DNA from: Chamaea fasciata
Taxonomy: Eukaryota; Chordata; Aves; Passeriformes; Sylviidae
Length of the DNA stretch: 64,000 nucleotides
Reading direction: 5' to 3'
Assembly (NCBI GenBank): GCA_029207755.1
Contig: JARCOQ010000002.1
Coordinates: forward strand, 39,442,244-39,506,243
Shown here one piece after another: positions 62,919 to 64,000 of the stretch (position 1 is its first letter; each line of letters begins with the position of its first letter). The notes under the pieces were generated by a model. The model worked only from the letters and a program-made list of their open reading frames with translations. It was not told where the DNA came from and ran no database searches. Position numbers and translations under genes: made by a program.

Positions 62919-64000
62919 TTTCTGCTGTTTTTTATTTTTCTTGAGAGCAAGCGTTTAATGTAAGAGAGCAATCATTTATTCTCTTCTACCCAGCTCTTCT
63001 ATTCACATGAAGGCATTAACAGTATATCTAACAAAACAATTTTTCAGAGAGGTAGGAAATATTCAATTTCATTTCTGTGCTACATAAAAGTACCACTTGC
63101 AGTTAATATTCTAGTAGTATTGCTGTAGAACATGAATCAACACTGGGAAGCGGGTTCCATCTGACTGGACATCATTACACAGCTTACAACAATAACACTT
63201 TAGCTAGACATCTGCCGCCCAGAGCAAATGAAAACTTCCCATGTAAACATCTAATTAACAGTCTTCAATTTACAAGAATATCATTTGAATGAAATTTCAA
63301 GTTTCTGCTCTTCATAATATATTGGCAAAGTTAATGTTAACACTTCAAGCATAGCATAGTTTGGGTGTTTTGAGATGTGTCTTTATCTAGTATGAGCCAT
63401 AATAGAACCATGTAGTTGAATGGAACTGGTATTTTACACTGGCTAAAGATCTGCCTCCTTGAGCAACTGGTCTATTTGAATTTTACCTCTTGCATATAAA
63501 GTCTGCTTTTGAATATTAATGCTGCTTTTCTAACTACCAAGTGAAACATGGAAATATCTTAGAGTAACTAAAGTTTCCTGTGTATTTTTCTTTTCCTGGG
63601 GGGATCATGCAGTCCTTGCAGATCTTATTATTTCTAAAGCTTCTGAGGAAAATAGAGTAAGTTAATAATTCATTGCTGTCACTTAGAAACATGGAGAAAA
63701 TTATTGTGATAAGGCTTTTCCTTGAAAAGAGGGAACCTTTTTGCAGTAGAAGAATATATCAGACATTGAAGTAGTGTGCAAAAAATAGGAATACATTTAA
63801 TTATTAAAAATATTTAAATATTAAAATAGATATTAAATTTAAATGGGTAAAGCGTATGATATAGATTTTAAAAAATAGGAAAGAAAATTTTGATATTTGT
63901 AGAGTGTTTTCAGCTTATTTAGAGATAAATTGTTCTAAATCAATTGTATTTTTAGGAGCTTTTAAAAATAGTCTTGGACTTCAATGCAGGGCAGAAAAGA
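62919..64000 (+). other. CNTN5: CNTN5 large intron, window end
   Basis: This is AT-rich non-repetitive sequence. I see no exon or repeat. The stretch 63000-63330 is free of simple repeats and rich in AATTA and CTAATTAA words. The next CNTN5 exon must lie beyond 64000 unless it was missed. Confidence 0.72.

Noticed and set aside
62747..62971. Pro/Thr/Lys/Asn-rich frame on the - strand
   Set aside because: It is a translation of the G/T-rich simple repeat.

Overview
The window looks like bird nuclear DNA. It is AT-rich and dominated by introns. It carries several 5'-truncated CR1 LINE fragments, including the avian-type 3' end with its degenerate TTCTATGA-like octamers, and one remnant of a GGERVL-type avian ERVL long terminal repeat. 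No bacterial-style operons, CRISPR arrays, tRNA or rRNA genes were found.

The only protein-coding gene I can support is a contactin on the + strand, best matched to CNTN5 (contactin-5, NB-2), a GPI-anchored neuronal cell-adhesion protein of the immunoglobulin superfamily. Four consecutive coding exons lie at 6399-6580, 13590-13726, 15259-15388 and 17532-17682. Their splice phases interlock (split codon, split codon, codon boundary, split codon, split codon). Joined, they encode about 200 residues with no stop: the second half of Ig domain 3, all of Ig domain 4 and the first half of Ig domain 5, roughly residues 327-527 of an approximately 1,100-residue protein. The exons before and after these are not in the window.

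Layout: 1-6398 is intron, with a 300-bp CTTT-type pyrimidine tract and a GC-richer LTR-like patch. 6399-17682 is the exon cluster, with introns of about 7.0, 1.5 and 2.1 kb. 17683-64000 appears to be one intron of at least 46 kb. That intron holds CR1 fragments near 22.7, 30.5, 41.3, 43.1 and 57.2 kb, the ERVL LTR remnant at 29.9 kb, three pure poly-A tracts of roughly 40-50 bases, a 45-bp tandem repeat, a G/T-rich tract and other low-complexity stretches. Every transposable-element fragment whose orientation I am confident of is antisense to CNTN5; a tentative LTR-like patch at 1.5 kb would be the one sense exception.

I found no convincing novel system. The points most worth checking are the weak splice donor of the last exon, the antisense-only element pattern, the internally deleted LTR, the H-DNA-prone pyrimidine tract and a few unassigned GC-richer patches. 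Family assignments rest on recognition from memory, not on a database search.
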